DNA from: Rhodopseudomonas palustris HaA2
GTDB lineage: Bacteria > Pseudomonadota > Alphaproteobacteria > Rhizobiales > Xanthobacteraceae
Direction of reading: 5' to 3'
Assembly (NCBI RefSeq): GCF_000013365.1
Contig: NC_007778.1
Coordinates: 2,232,001-2,296,000 of the forward strand
DNA: 64,000 bases
This document shows, in pieces, positions 36,066-45,122 of the stretch (its first letter is position 1; each line of letters starts with the position of its first letter). The translations under genes were made by a program, and so were the position numbers. The notes beneath the pieces were generated by a model, which saw only the letters and a list, made by a program, of their open reading frames with translations, was not told where the DNA came from and ran no database searches.

Positions 36066-37472
36066 ATGAGACTGCCGCGCGAGATCGGACCCATTCACTT
36101 CGTCGGGATCGGCGGCATCGGCATGAGCGGCATCGCCGAGGTGCTGTGCAATCTCGGCTATACGGTGCAGGGCTCCGACGCGTCCGAGAGCGCCAACGTC
36201 AGTCGTTTGCGCGAAAAGGGCATCCAGATCCACGTCGGCCACAAGGCCGACAACGTCGCCGGCGCCGACGTGCTGGTGGTGTCGACGGCGATCAAGCGCG
36301 ACAATCCGGAACTCTTGGCGGCGCGGGCGCAACGCATTCCGGTGGTCCGCCGCGCCGAGATGCTGGCCGAACTGATGCGGCTGAAGAGCTGCGTCGCAAT
36401 CGCCGGCACCCATGGCAAGACCACGACGACCTCGATGGTCGCCGCCTTGCTCGACGCCGGCGATTTCGATCCGACCGTGATCAATGGCGGCATCATCAAC
36501 GCCTACGGCACCAATGCGCGGCTCGGCGCCGGCGACTGGATGGTGGTCGAAGCCGACGAAAGCGACGGCACCTTCCTGAAGCTGCCGGCCGACGTCGCCA
36601 TCGTCACCAATGTCGATCCCGAGCACCTCGATCACTTCAAGACTTTCGACGCCGTGCAGGACGCGTTCCGCAACTTCGTCGAGAACGTGCCGTTCTACGG
36701 CTTCGCGGTGATGTGCATCGATCATCCGGTGGTGCAGGCGCTGGTCGGCAAGATCGAAGACCGCCGCATTATTACTTACGGCGAGAACCCGCAGGCCGAT
36801 GCGCGCCTGCTCGAGCTGAAGCCGTCCGGCAGCGGTTCGACCTTCAAGGTCGCGTTCCGCGACCGCAAGGCCGGCACCGCGCACGAGATCGCCGAGCTGA
36901 TGCTGCCGATGCCGGGCCGGCACAATGCGCTGAACGCAACGGCAGCCATTGCGGTCGCGCATGAACTCGGCCTGTCCGACGACACCATCCGCAAGGCGCT
37001 GGCGGCATTCGGCGGCGTGCGGCGGCGCTTCACCAAGACCGGCGACTGGAACGGCGTCACCATCATCGACGATTACGGCCATCATCCGGTCGAGATCGCC
37101 GCGGTGCTGAAGGCGGCGCGGCAGTCGACCGACGGCCGGGTGATCGCCGTGGTGCAGCCGCATCGCTTCACCCGGCTGCAGTCGCTGTTCGAGGAATTCT
37201 GCACCTGCTTCAACGACGCCGACAGCGTGATCGTCGCCGACGTCTATCCGGCCGGCGAGGCGCCGATCCAGGGGATCGATCGCGATCACTTCGTGCTCGG
37301 CCTGCGCGCCCACGGCCATCGCAACGTGATCCCGCTGCAGGATTCCGCATCGCTGGCGGGAGTCGTCGCGGGCGTCGCCAAGAGCGGCGACTACGTCGTC
37401 TGCCTCGGCGCCGGCAACATCACCCAATGGGCCTACGCACTGCCGGGCGAATTGAAGGCGCTGGGCGGCTGA
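36066..37472 (+). CDS. murC: UDP-MurNAc--L-alanine ligase
   Basis: 468 residues; adds L-Ala to UDP-MurNAc, the first stem-peptide step. N-terminal [19 protein letters not shown]-loop [20 protein letters not shown], and C-terminal [20 protein letters not shown] with [15 protein letters not shown] are the MurC signatures. An out-of-frame ATG lies five bases upstream; the in-frame [12 protein letters not shown] start is the family start. Confidence 0.97.
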   Translation: MRLPREIGPIHFVGIGGIGMSGIAEVLCNLGYTVQGSDASESANVSRLREKGIQIHVGHKADNVAGADVLVVSTAIKRDNPELLAARAQRIPVVRRAEMLAELMRLKSCVAIAGTHGKTTTTSMVAALLDAGDFDPTVINGGIINAYGTNARLGAGDWMVVEADESDGTFLKLPADVAIVTNVDPEHLDHFKTFDAVQDAFRNFVENVPFYGFAVMCIDHPVVQALVGKIEDRRIITYGENPQADARLLELKPSGSGSTFKVAFRDRKAGTAHEIAELMLPMPGRHNALNATAAIAVAHELGLSDDTIRKALAAFGGVRRRFTKTGDWNGVTIIDDYGHHPVEIAAVLKAARQSTDGRVIAVVQPHRFTRLQSLFEEFCTCFNDADSVIVADVYPAGEAPIQGIDRDHFVLGLRAHGHRNVIPLQDSASLAGVVAGVAKSGDYVVCLGAGNITQWAYALPGELKALGG

Positions 37473-37489
37473 AGCGAGAGGAGGCGCCG

Positions 37490-37969
37490 ATGGCTGTCCT
37501 GAGCGACGAGACCTGGAAGCGGCACGCCAATCCGTGGAGCGTGTGGACGCGCTACGCGGCATTTCCGGTGCTGATCGCGGCGATCTGGAGCCGGGCGTGG
37601 CTCGGCTGGTGGGCGCTGGCGCCGATCGGCCTCACGATCGCGTGGCTGGCCTATAATCCGCGGGCGTTTCCGCCGCCGGCCTCGACCGACAATTGGGCGT
37701 CGAAAGCCGTGCTCGGCGAACGGATCTGGGTCGCTCTGCAGCGCGACGAGGTGCCGGCCCGGCATCGCATCGTGCCCGGAGTCGCCGCCGGCATTTCGAT
37801 GGCGGGCCTGCCGTTTCTGGCGTGGGGACTGATCGCGTTCGATCTCGCCATCACCGCGTTGGGCGCAGTGGTGGTGATGCTCGCGAAGACGTGGTTCGTC
37901 GATCGCATGGTGTGGCTGTTCGAGGACATGAAGGATCAACGGCCGGAGTATCGCTCTTGGCTGTACTGA
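37490..37969 (+). CDS. Small membrane protein between murC and murB (DUF6653-like)
   Basis: 159 residues with about four membrane helices and a conserved-looking start, [20 protein letters not shown], then [20 protein letters not shown] and [17 protein letters not shown]. The HANPWSxWTR and NPxxFPPP phrases resemble DUF6653 proteins as I recall them. It has a perfect AGGAGG site and its stop overlaps the murB start (TGATG), so it is tightly tied to the wall genes. Function unknown. Confidence 0.7.
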   Translation: MAVLSDETWKRHANPWSVWTRYAAFPVLIAAIWSRAWLGWWALAPIGLTIAWLAYNPRAFPPPASTDNWASKAVLGERIWVALQRDEVPARHRIVPGVAAGISMAGLPFLAWGLIAFDLAITALGAVVVMLAKTWFVDRMVWLFEDMKDQRPEYRSWLY

Positions 37970-38898
37970 TGTTTCCCGATCTCGCCGCCGACCTCAAAGC
38001 CGCGATGCCTGATTTGCGCGGCCGGCTGCTCGGCAACGAGCCGCTGGCGCCGCTGACCTGGTTTCGTGTCGGCGGCCCGGCGCAGGTGCTGTTCACGCCG
38101 GCCGACGAGGATGATCTCGGTTACTTCCTGTCGCTGCTGCCGGCGGAGGTGCCGGTGCTGTGCATCGGCGTCGGCTCCAATCTGATCGTGCGCGACGGCG
38201 GTTTGCCGGGCGTGGTGATCAGGCTGGCGCCGCGCGGCTTCGGCGAAGCGCGCAGCGACGGCGAGACCGTCCATGCCGGTGCGGCCGCGCTCGACAAGCG
38301 CGTCGCCGAGACCGCGGCGGCGGCGCAACTCGGCGGACTCGAGTTCTATTTCGGGATTCCCGGAACGATCGGCGGCGCGCTGCGGATGAACGCCGGCGCC
38401 AATGGCCGCGAGACCAGGGACGTGCTGATCGACGCCACCGCGGTCGATCGCGCCGGCCGCCGCCACGTCATCGATCTTGCGGGGATGCAGTTCAGCTATC
38501 GCAGCTCCGGCGCGGACCCGTCGCTGATCTTCACCTCGGCCCGGTTCCGCGGCACGCCGGCATCGCCGGACGCGATCCGCGCCAAGATGAACGAGGTGCA
38601 GGCGCACCGTGAACTGGCGCAGCCGATCCGCGAGAAGACCGGCGGCTCGACGTTCAAGAATCCGCCGGGCCACAGCGCCTGGAAGCTGATCGACGCGGCG
38701 GGCTGCCGGGGGCTGCGGATCGGCGGCGCGCAGGTGTCGGAGATGCACTGCAACTTCCTGATCAACATCGGCGACGCCACCGCGGCCGACATCGAGACCC
38801 TCGGCGAAACCGTGCGCGAACGCGTCAAGGCGCAGTCCGGCATCGAGTTGCAGTGGGAGATCAAGCGGATCGGCGTCACCGCCGGGATTGCCGGCTGA
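37969..38898 (+). CDS. murB: UDP-N-acetylenolpyruvoylglucosamine reductase
   Basis: 309 residues, FAD-dependent; reduces UDP-GlcNAc-enolpyruvate to UDP-MurNAc with NADPH. FAD-binding stretch [20 protein letters not shown], then [20 protein letters not shown], and the C-terminal [20 protein letters not shown]. It is the type I form by length. Start overlaps the preceding stop. A minus-strand gene begins its 3' end four bases after murB, so the wall operon is interrupted here. Confidence 0.96.
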   Translation: MFPDLAADLKAAMPDLRGRLLGNEPLAPLTWFRVGGPAQVLFTPADEDDLGYFLSLLPAEVPVLCIGVGSNLIVRDGGLPGVVIRLAPRGFGEARSDGETVHAGAAALDKRVAETAAAAQLGGLEFYFGIPGTIGGALRMNAGANGRETRDVLIDATAVDRAGRRHVIDLAGMQFSYRSSGADPSLIFTSARFRGTPASPDAIRAKMNEVQAHRELAQPIREKTGGSTFKNPPGHSAWKLIDAAGCRGLRIGGAQVSEMHCNFLINIGDATAADIETLGETVRERVKAQSGIELQWEIKRIGVTAGIAG

Positions 38899-38902
38899 GC
38901 TG

Positions 38903-39742
38903 TTACTTCGGCGCGGCGGACGGCGGAGCCGTCGCAGGCGCCGGGGCGGGCGCGACCGGCGGCGCCACCGTGTCGGATAGCGACAGCAGCCGCTCGATCG
39001 GCGTCGACGACACCCGAAATACGCCGCCGAACGGATCTTCCTGCAGCGCGATCATCCCGAGCGCGACGATCGCGCCGGTGGCGAACACCGTCAGCGCCGC
39101 GAGCATCGCGCGCGGCTTGTCGAGATGCACCAAGGTCAACGCCACCTGCGTGATCACGCCGAGCAGCAGCACCGAAATCCATTTCAGGTCGCTGGTGCGA
39201 TCGGTCGACAGGCTGAGCCTTGCGTTGCGCGCGGTGCCGACCCGCACCGCTGCGCTGAGCATCGCCACGTGGACCGCGGCGCTGGCGTCGCGACTGATCG
39301 CGGGATCGCTGAGTTCGCCGAGCAGGGTGTCATAGGCCGCATTGGTCCGCGGCGCGCTCTCGCCATGCGCGGCCGGCCATTCGTCGTGCAGCACGGACGC
39401 GGCATAGCCCTTCAGCGCGATGCGGATATCGCGCATGTCGGTGACGGAGGCGACGCTGAGCGTATACAGATTCTGCAGTTCGCCGGCCTCGGCCTGCACC
39501 GCCCGGGACGCCTGGCGATTGCGCTCGGTGACGTCGTAGCCGAGGAAGCCGGTGAGCAATCCGAACAGCACCGCAACCGAGGAGAAGAACGGCGCGACGA
39601 CCCCGTTCAGCTTCGAGACCGGCCCACGCAGCGGCGAGGCGCAGGTCAGGACGACCAGCGTCAGCGCCACGCCGTAGTACAACAGCGCCAGCGTGACGAA
39701 GGTGCCGTAAGTGGGAAGGTCGAGCCACGCCCTGATCATCAT
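38903..39742 (-). CDS. DUF4239 membrane protein, reversed within the dcw cluster
   Basis: 279 residues with four probable membrane helices in two pairs, near residues 15-35, 48-68, 190-210 and 218-240, and a helical periplasmic or cytoplasmic middle (VTERNRQASRAVQAEAGEL). The pattern is that of DUF4239 (bestrophin-like) proteins, function unknown. The C-terminus is Pro/Ala-rich (VAPPVAPAPAPATAPPSAAP). It is the only minus-strand gene between rsmH and ligA and lies divergently from the GT87-like gene, with 278 bases between them. Confidence 0.75.
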   Translation of the reverse strand: MMIRAWLDLPTYGTFVTLALLYYGVALTLVVLTCASPLRGPVSKLNGVVAPFFSSVAVLFGLLTGFLGYDVTERNRQASRAVQAEAGELQNLYTLSVASVTDMRDIRIALKGYAASVLHDEWPAAHGESAPRTNAAYDTLLGELSDPAISRDASAAVHVAMLSAAVRVGTARNARLSLSTDRTSDLKWISVLLLGVITQVALTLVHLDKPRAMLAALTVFATGAIVALGMIALQEDPFGGVFRVSSTPIERLLSLSDTVAPPVAPAPAPATAPPSAAPK

Positions 39743-40020
39743 TGTTCCCGCAGTATCGATCGCTGTGTCCCCGGCGCCACGGTCGCAGCCGAATCGGCGA
39801 GAGGAGTGGGCCTTGTGCGGCGGACCTTGACCCGTTCTGTCGTGTCCGTCCACCGAGCCGGGGGCCGACCGCCGCACGGCTCTGGCCTCTTTACAAGCGT
39901 CGCGAAGGCTGGCCTGCTGCGGGCTCTCTCGTCCCCGACGTACACGGCCAGCAACACACTCGCCATGGTTCCGCCCCGCAGGGGTGCAAATCACGCCCAG
40001 GATTCGACCGGAGCGTCTCG

Positions 40021-41340
40021 TTGCAACGACAATTCGCGCCGCGATTGCGGCAATTGCACTGGTACGAGATCGCGCTGATCGCCGCCGTCGCGCTGGCGCT
40101 CTGCATCTATCTGCCGATCGTGGTGAAGCGCTCGGCGGTGCACGGGTTCGGCGACGTCCAGGTGTTCTTCCGCGCCGGCTGGGCGGTGTGGACAGGCTAT
40201 CCCCTGTATGAAGTCGCCGATCATCACGGCTGGACCTATCACTACCCGCCGTTCTTCGCGTTGCTGATGGGGCCGTTCGCCTATCCGCTCGACGGCTATC
40301 CCAAACCGGCCTGGGCGCTGCCGCTGCCGATGTCGGTCGCGGTGTGGTACGCGCTCAGCGCCGCCGCCGTGCTGATCGCGATCGACTGGTGGGCGAGGGC
40401 GCTCGAACGCGGCGCTCCGCCTCTGCTCCAGGAGGCCGGCTGGAACGGGTGGTGGATGCTGCGGATCGGGCCGCTGGCGACGCTGCTGCCGTTCATCGGC
40501 GACGGTTTCGGCCGCGGGCAGCCGAGCGCGCTGGTGCTGCTGACGATGGTGGCGTTCCTCGTGCTTTACGTGCAGGGCCGGATCTATGCGGCGGCGTGCG
40601 CGCTGGCGATCGGCTTCACCATCAAGCTGTTTCCGATCGCGCTGCTGCTGTTTCCGATACTGCGGCGGGACGTGAAAACGGTGCTGGCCACCGCCGGCTT
40701 CAGTCTCGTCTTCCTGTTCGTCGTGCCGACGCTGTGCCTCGGGCCGGCCGAAGTGATCAAACTCTACACCGCGATGTGGACCGAGCATCTCAACGGCATC
40801 CTCACCGGCGTGCCGAACGCCAAGATTGCCGCCGAAATCACCTTCACCTCGTACGACATGCTGAGCATCGCCGCGATGCTGGCGCGGATCGGCGCTGGCG
40901 GCCTGCCCGCGGCCGACACGCTGCCGGGATTCGCCACCGCGGGACAGATGGCCTTCAACGCCGCGTTCGCGGCCGCGCTTCTGTGGATCGGCCACGGCCG
41001 GTTCTGGCGCCTGACCGGGCCGCAACCGCCGCCGTCCGAAGCGCTGCTGATCGGCGGCGCCATCCTGTGCGCCGCGCTGCCGGTGATGCTGTCGGTGTCG
41101 CAGCCGAACTACGTGGCGTTCGTCGCGCCGTTGGTCGCAGTGGTGCAGGTCGACGCGTGGCGACGCAGCGGCGAGGTCAGGGTGGTGCCGCTGCTGATCG
41201 CCTGGGCCGGCGTGATGTGGCTCGGCATGGTCGCGACCGAAGGCGGGGTCTGGCAGCCGCTGCGCGTGATCGGGCTGGCGACGCCGGCGATCGTGGCGCT
41301 GCTCGGCTGGGGCCTCGTCTGCCTGCGGCGGGCGCGATAG
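40021..41340 (+). CDS. GT87 (DUF2029) family polyprenol-sugar glycosyltransferase-like membrane protein
   Basis: About 439 residues with roughly ten membrane helices. Features of the DUF2029/GT87 group: FFRAGWAVWTGYPLYEVADH, GWTYHYPPFFALLMGPFAYP (Asp/His and YxYPP motifs in the first periplasmic loops) and GRGQPSALVLLTMVAFL. Such enzymes use polyprenyl-phosphate sugars, often mannose, outside the inner membrane. The frame has no convincing ATG; I chose TTG at 40021 just before the first helix, after GGAGCG. A start further upstream at 39742 would add 93 poor residues. Start uncertain. Confidence 0.78.
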   Translation: MQRQFAPRLRQLHWYEIALIAAVALALCIYLPIVVKRSAVHGFGDVQVFFRAGWAVWTGYPLYEVADHHGWTYHYPPFFALLMGPFAYPLDGYPKPAWALPLPMSVAVWYALSAAAVLIAIDWWARALERGAPPLLQEAGWNGWWMLRIGPLATLLPFIGDGFGRGQPSALVLLTMVAFLVLYVQGRIYAAACALAIGFTIKLFPIALLLFPILRRDVKTVLATAGFSLVFLFVVPTLCLGPAEVIKLYTAMWTEHLNGILTGVPNAKIAAEITFTSYDMLSIAAMLARIGAGGLPAADTLPGFATAGQMAFNAAFAAALLWIGHGRFWRLTGPQPPPSEALLIGGAILCAALPVMLSVSQPNYVAFVAPLVAVVQVDAWRRSGEVRVVPLLIAWAGVMWLGMVATEGGVWQPLRVIGLATPAIVALLGWGLVCLRRAR

Positions 41341-41446
41341 CGGCGGCTTCTCCGAATCAGCCAAATCGGGGAGATTGCGCCCGCGCCGGCCCGCGCGTTT
41401 CACGGACCATTCGATCGAGCAGGGACCCGCGCGGCGGACCGAATTC

Positions 41447-42436
41447 ATGCGACAGACAATTCTCTTCGGCGGCACCAGCAAGGAGCGCCTGGTTTCGGTC
41501 GCCTCGGCGCAGGCGCTGCACGCCGCGCTGCCCGATGCCGAATTGTGGTTCTGGAACGACGACGACAGCGTCCACGCGGTGACCGCGGAGGCGCTGCTGG
41601 CGCATGCGCGGCCGTTCGAGGAGGCGTTTCGGCCGGCTGGCGAAAACATCGGTCCGCTGGAGCGCGCGCTCGATCGCGCGGCGATCGAACAGCGGCTGCT
41701 GGTGCTGGGTCTGCACGGCGGTGTCGCCGAGAACGGCGAGTTGCAGGCGATGTGCGAGATGCGCGGCGTGCCGTTCACCGGGTCGGGCGCGGCGGCGTCG
41801 CATCTCGCCTTCGACAAGGTGGCCGCCAAGCGGTTCGCCGCGATCGCCGGCGTGCGCGCGCCGGCCGGCATCGCGCTGGCGGAGGCCGAGGCGGCGCTGG
41901 CCGCCCACGGCCGGCTGATCGCCAAGCCGGCCCGCGACGGGTCGAGCTACGGCCTGTTCTTCATCAATGCGAAGCAGGACCTGGTCGCGGTGCGCGACGC
42001 GGCGAGGTCCGAGGACTATCTGATCGAGCCGTTCGTCTCCGGCATCGAAGCGACCTGCGGCGTGCTGGAGCAGGCCGACGGCTCGCTGCTGGCGCTGCCG
42101 CCGATCGAGATCGTGCCGGCCGACGGCGGCTTCGACTACACCGCGAAATATCTCGCCAAATCGACCCAGGAGATCTGCCCCGGCCGGTTCGCGCCGCAGA
42201 TCTCGGCGAGGATCATGGAGGATGCCGTGAAGGCGCATCGGGTGATGGGCTGCCGCGGCTATTCGCGCTCCGACTTCATCGTCGTCGCCGACGGTCCGAT
42301 CTTTCTCGAGACCAATACGCTGCCCGGACTGACCAAGGCCTCGCTCTATCCCAAGGCGCTGCAGGCGCAGGGGATCGCCTTCGTCGATTTCCTCCACGGC
42401 CAGATCGCGCTCGCCGAACGCGGCGCCCGGCGTTAA
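41447..42436 (+). CDS. ddl: D-alanine--D-alanine ligase, somewhat divergent
   Basis: 329 residues, ATP-grasp fold; joins two D-Ala for MurF. It begins TILFGGTSKERLVSVASAQA (catalytic Glu of the xERxVS motif kept). The usual HGxxGEDG reads HGGVAENG. PARDGSSYGL, FDYTAKYLAKSTQEICPGRF (active Tyr and Lys), GYSRSDFIV and IFLETNTLPGLTKASLYP keep the metal and phosphate ligands, so activity is likely. Start MRQTILFGG is the family start; its ribosome site is weak. Located at the normal ddl place before ftsQ. Confidence 0.9.
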   Translation: MRQTILFGGTSKERLVSVASAQALHAALPDAELWFWNDDDSVHAVTAEALLAHARPFEEAFRPAGENIGPLERALDRAAIEQRLLVLGLHGGVAENGELQAMCEMRGVPFTGSGAAASHLAFDKVAAKRFAAIAGVRAPAGIALAEAEAALAAHGRLIAKPARDGSSYGLFFINAKQDLVAVRDAARSEDYLIEPFVSGIEATCGVLEQADGSLLALPPIEIVPADGGFDYTAKYLAKSTQEICPGRFAPQISARIMEDAVKAHRVMGCRGYSRSDFIVVADGPIFLETNTLPGLTKASLYPKALQAQGIAFVDFLHGQIALAERGARR

Positions 42437-42708
42437 CGACTTTGGTCGAGTTCCCGGTTTCGGCGCTGCAAAAATGCCGCTGGCGGCCGCAAATCTTTCA
42501 GGAAACGTAACAATTCCGGGGCCGAACCGAGCGCCTTTACTTTTTGTTTACCAGGAGAGCCGAAGGTTAACGCTGGCCGCGCATTCTGACGCTCGGCTGA
42601 CGCGGCGTGACCGGGCGGATTCTCCGCGGCGCGATCCCGTGCAGCATCGAGCCGTCACTTGCGCCTGAGCCCGGTTGGTTGCGGGCACAACGAGTATGAG
42701 CGCAAGCA

Positions 42709-43707
42709 ATGCATGGTGGAGGGCGCCTCGCCAAGTCGTCGCGACTGTCGGGGATTCAGTCTGATCTGAAAGCGGTCGCCGTCGCGGCCGTCGCGCTGCT
42801 GCGCCATCGGATGGCCCGCCGCAACCGGCCGCAGCCGCGCCCGACCAAGCGGCTGGCCCGGCCCGAGCCGCAGCACGGCGTCATCGCGGTGCTGGAGAAG
42901 TACACGCCGCGCCGGATCGGCGTTTTCGCCACCGCGCTGATCCTGCTCGGCAGCGCCGGTCTCGGCATCGTCAAGGGCGGCCATGTCGACGAGTTCGTGC
43001 AGGGGGTGGACGACGCCCGCAACGCGGTCGCCAACATCGCCGGCTTCCGCATCGAACGGGTCGCGCTCAGCGGCCGCAAGCAGTTGACGCAGGACGAGAT
43101 TCTGGCGATCGGCGGGGTCACCGGGCGGTCGTCGCTGCTGTTCCTCGATGCCGCAGCGGTGCGTGACAAGTTGAAGGCGAACCCGTGGATCGCCGACGCC
43201 ACGGTTCTGAAGTTCTATCCCAGCGAGTTGCAGATCGACATCGTCGAGCGCACCGCCTTCGCGCGCTGGCAACTCGACGGCCGCACCTCGGTGATCGCCG
43301 AGGACGGCGCCGTGCTGGAGCCTTATGTGGCGCGCCGCTTCCTGTCGCTGCCGCTGGTGGTGGGCAGCGGAGCGGGCAGTCGCGCCAAGGATTTTCTCGC
43401 GCTGCTCGGGCGCTATCCGCAGATCCAGTCGCAGACCCGCGCGGTCGCGCTGGTCGGGGAGCGGCGGTGGAACGTCTGGCTGACCAATGGGCTGGTGATC
43501 CGGCTGCCGGAGCACGAGGTCGGCAATTCGCTGGCGATGCTGAGCAAGCTCGATCAGGACGACAAACTGTTTTCGCGCGACATCACCGCGATCGACATGC
43601 GGCTGCCCGATCGCCTGACCGTGCGGCTGTCGGACAACGCCGCCAAGGCGCGCGAAGAGCAGTTCAGCAAGGACAAGAAGTCCAAAAAGAAGGCTGGTGA
43701 CGCGTGA
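42709..43707 (+). CDS. ftsQ: Cell division protein FtsQ
   Basis: 332 residues. A basic cytoplasmic N-terminus of about 75 residues, one membrane helix (GVFATALILLGSAGLGIV), a POTRA domain (IERVALSGRKQLTQDEILAI) and the FtsQ beta domain (RTAFARWQLDGRTSVIAEDG). The C-terminus is Lys-rich. FtsQ links FtsL/FtsB to the divisome in the periplasm. Start ATGCATGGTGGA has only a weak ribosome site; 272 bases without a gene precede it and may hold a promoter. Overlaps ftsA. Confidence 0.94.
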   Translation: MHGGGRLAKSSRLSGIQSDLKAVAVAAVALLRHRMARRNRPQPRPTKRLARPEPQHGVIAVLEKYTPRRIGVFATALILLGSAGLGIVKGGHVDEFVQGVDDARNAVANIAGFRIERVALSGRKQLTQDEILAIGGVTGRSSLLFLDAAAVRDKLKANPWIADATVLKFYPSELQIDIVERTAFARWQLDGRTSVIAEDGAVLEPYVARRFLSLPLVVGSGAGSRAKDFLALLGRYPQIQSQTRAVALVGERRWNVWLTNGLVIRLPEHEVGNSLAMLSKLDQDDKLFSRDITAIDMRLPDRLTVRLSDNAAKAREEQFSKDKKSKKKAGDA

Positions 43708-45029
43708 CCGGCTTCGACCGCACCCAGACGCCGAAGACACGCCCGATGCCGCCGCATCGCACCGCGATGGTGGCGTCGCTGGACATTGGCACCAGCAAGA
43801 TCGCCTGCATGATCGCGCGGCTCAAGCCGTGCCCGCCGAAGGACGCGCTGCGCGGCCGCAGCCACGCCGTCGAACTGGTCGGTTACAGCCAGATCCAGTC
43901 GCGCGGCGTCAAGGCCGGGGCCGTGGTGGATATGGTCGAGTGCGAGAAGGCGATCCGCCACGCCGTGGCGCTCGCCGAGCGGATGGCCAAGGTGCGGGTC
44001 GAATCCGTGCTGCTGTCGGTGTCGGCCGGCCGGCTGCAGGGACAACTGATCGAGGCCGCCGCCGATATCAAGGGCGGCGCGGTCACCGCCGACGATGTCA
44101 GTCGCGTCACCTCGACCGGCATGCATCACGCCACCGCGCCCGGCCGCGCCGTGCTGCACGCGCTGCCGGTCGGCTACACGCTCGACGGCGTCAAGGGTAT
44201 CCGCGATCCACGCGGCATGGTCGCGCGTCAGTTCGGCGTCGACATGAACGTGGTCACCGCCGACGCCACCGTCGCCAAGAACCTGATGCTCGCGGTCGAG
44301 CGCTGTCATCTCGAGGTCGAGGCGATGGCGGCGAGTCCTTATGTCGCAGGCCTGTCGGTGCTGACCGACGACGAAGCCGATATCGGCGCCGCGCTGATCG
44401 AGATGGGGGCGGGGACGACCACGATGGCGGTCTACTCGGCCGGCCGCTTCGTCCACGCCGGCGGATTTGCGCTCGGCGGGCATCACATCACGATGGATCT
44501 CGCGCGTGGATTAGGTGCCTGCATTGCGGATGCCGAGCGAATCAAGACGTTATATGGCACGGTGCTAACTGGCGGTTCTGATGCGCGCGAGCTGATGTCG
44601 ATCCCTGCCGCCGGGGACAATGAGCGGGATGCTCCGCAAGTGATCTCCCGCGCGACGATCGCGAACATCATCCGGCATCGCGCCGAGGAGATTTTTGAGA
44701 TGGTCCGGGACCGGCTGGCGGATTCGCCGTTTGCTGCAGAGCCGCGCGCGCGCGTGGTGCTGAGCGGCGGCGCGTCGCAGCTCACCGGCATTCCCGAACT
44801 GGCGACGCGGATTCTCGGCCGTCCGGTGCGGGTCGGCCGTCCGCTCGGTTTCGGCCGGCTTCCCACCGAGGCCAAGAGCGCATCCTTCGCCGTTCCCACC
44901 GGCCTGCTGGTGTATCCGCAATACGCTCATCTCGAACACATCGAGCCCCGACACGCCCGGCAGGTCCGGAGTGCCGATCACGCCGGCTACTTCGGCAAGG
45001 TCGGCCGCTGGCTGCGCGAGGGTTTCTGA
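43704..45029 (+). CDS. ftsA: Cell division protein FtsA
   Basis: 441 residues, actin-like ATPase that tethers FtsZ to the membrane. Phosphate-1 motif VASLDIGTSKIACMI; the SHS2 region and later IEMGAGTTTMAVYSAGRF and VVLSGGASQLTGIPEL are typical. The C-terminus GKVGRWLREGF can form the membrane-binding amphipathic helix. The GTG start overlaps the ftsQ stop; an ATG at 43746 nearer the domain is an alternative. Confidence 0.95.
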   Translation: MTGFDRTQTPKTRPMPPHRTAMVASLDIGTSKIACMIARLKPCPPKDALRGRSHAVELVGYSQIQSRGVKAGAVVDMVECEKAIRHAVALAERMAKVRVESVLLSVSAGRLQGQLIEAAADIKGGAVTADDVSRVTSTGMHHATAPGRAVLHALPVGYTLDGVKGIRDPRGMVARQFGVDMNVVTADATVAKNLMLAVERCHLEVEAMAASPYVAGLSVLTDDEADIGAALIEMGAGTTTMAVYSAGRFVHAGGFALGGHHITMDLARGLGACIADAERIKTLYGTVLTGGSDARELMSIPAAGDNERDAPQVISRATIANIIRHRAEEIFEMVRDRLADSPFAAEPRARVVLSGGASQLTGIPELATRILGRPVRVGRPLGFGRLPTEAKSASFAVPTGLLVYPQYAHLEHIEPRHARQVRSADHAGYFGKVGRWLREGF

Positions 45030-45122
45030 TGACTCTATTCCGCCCCCTTCCGCTTTCACAGATCGCCCAGGCCCATCGCCCGGGACTTCACGAACCAACG
45101 CTCGCGTAATCGAGAGGCAACC

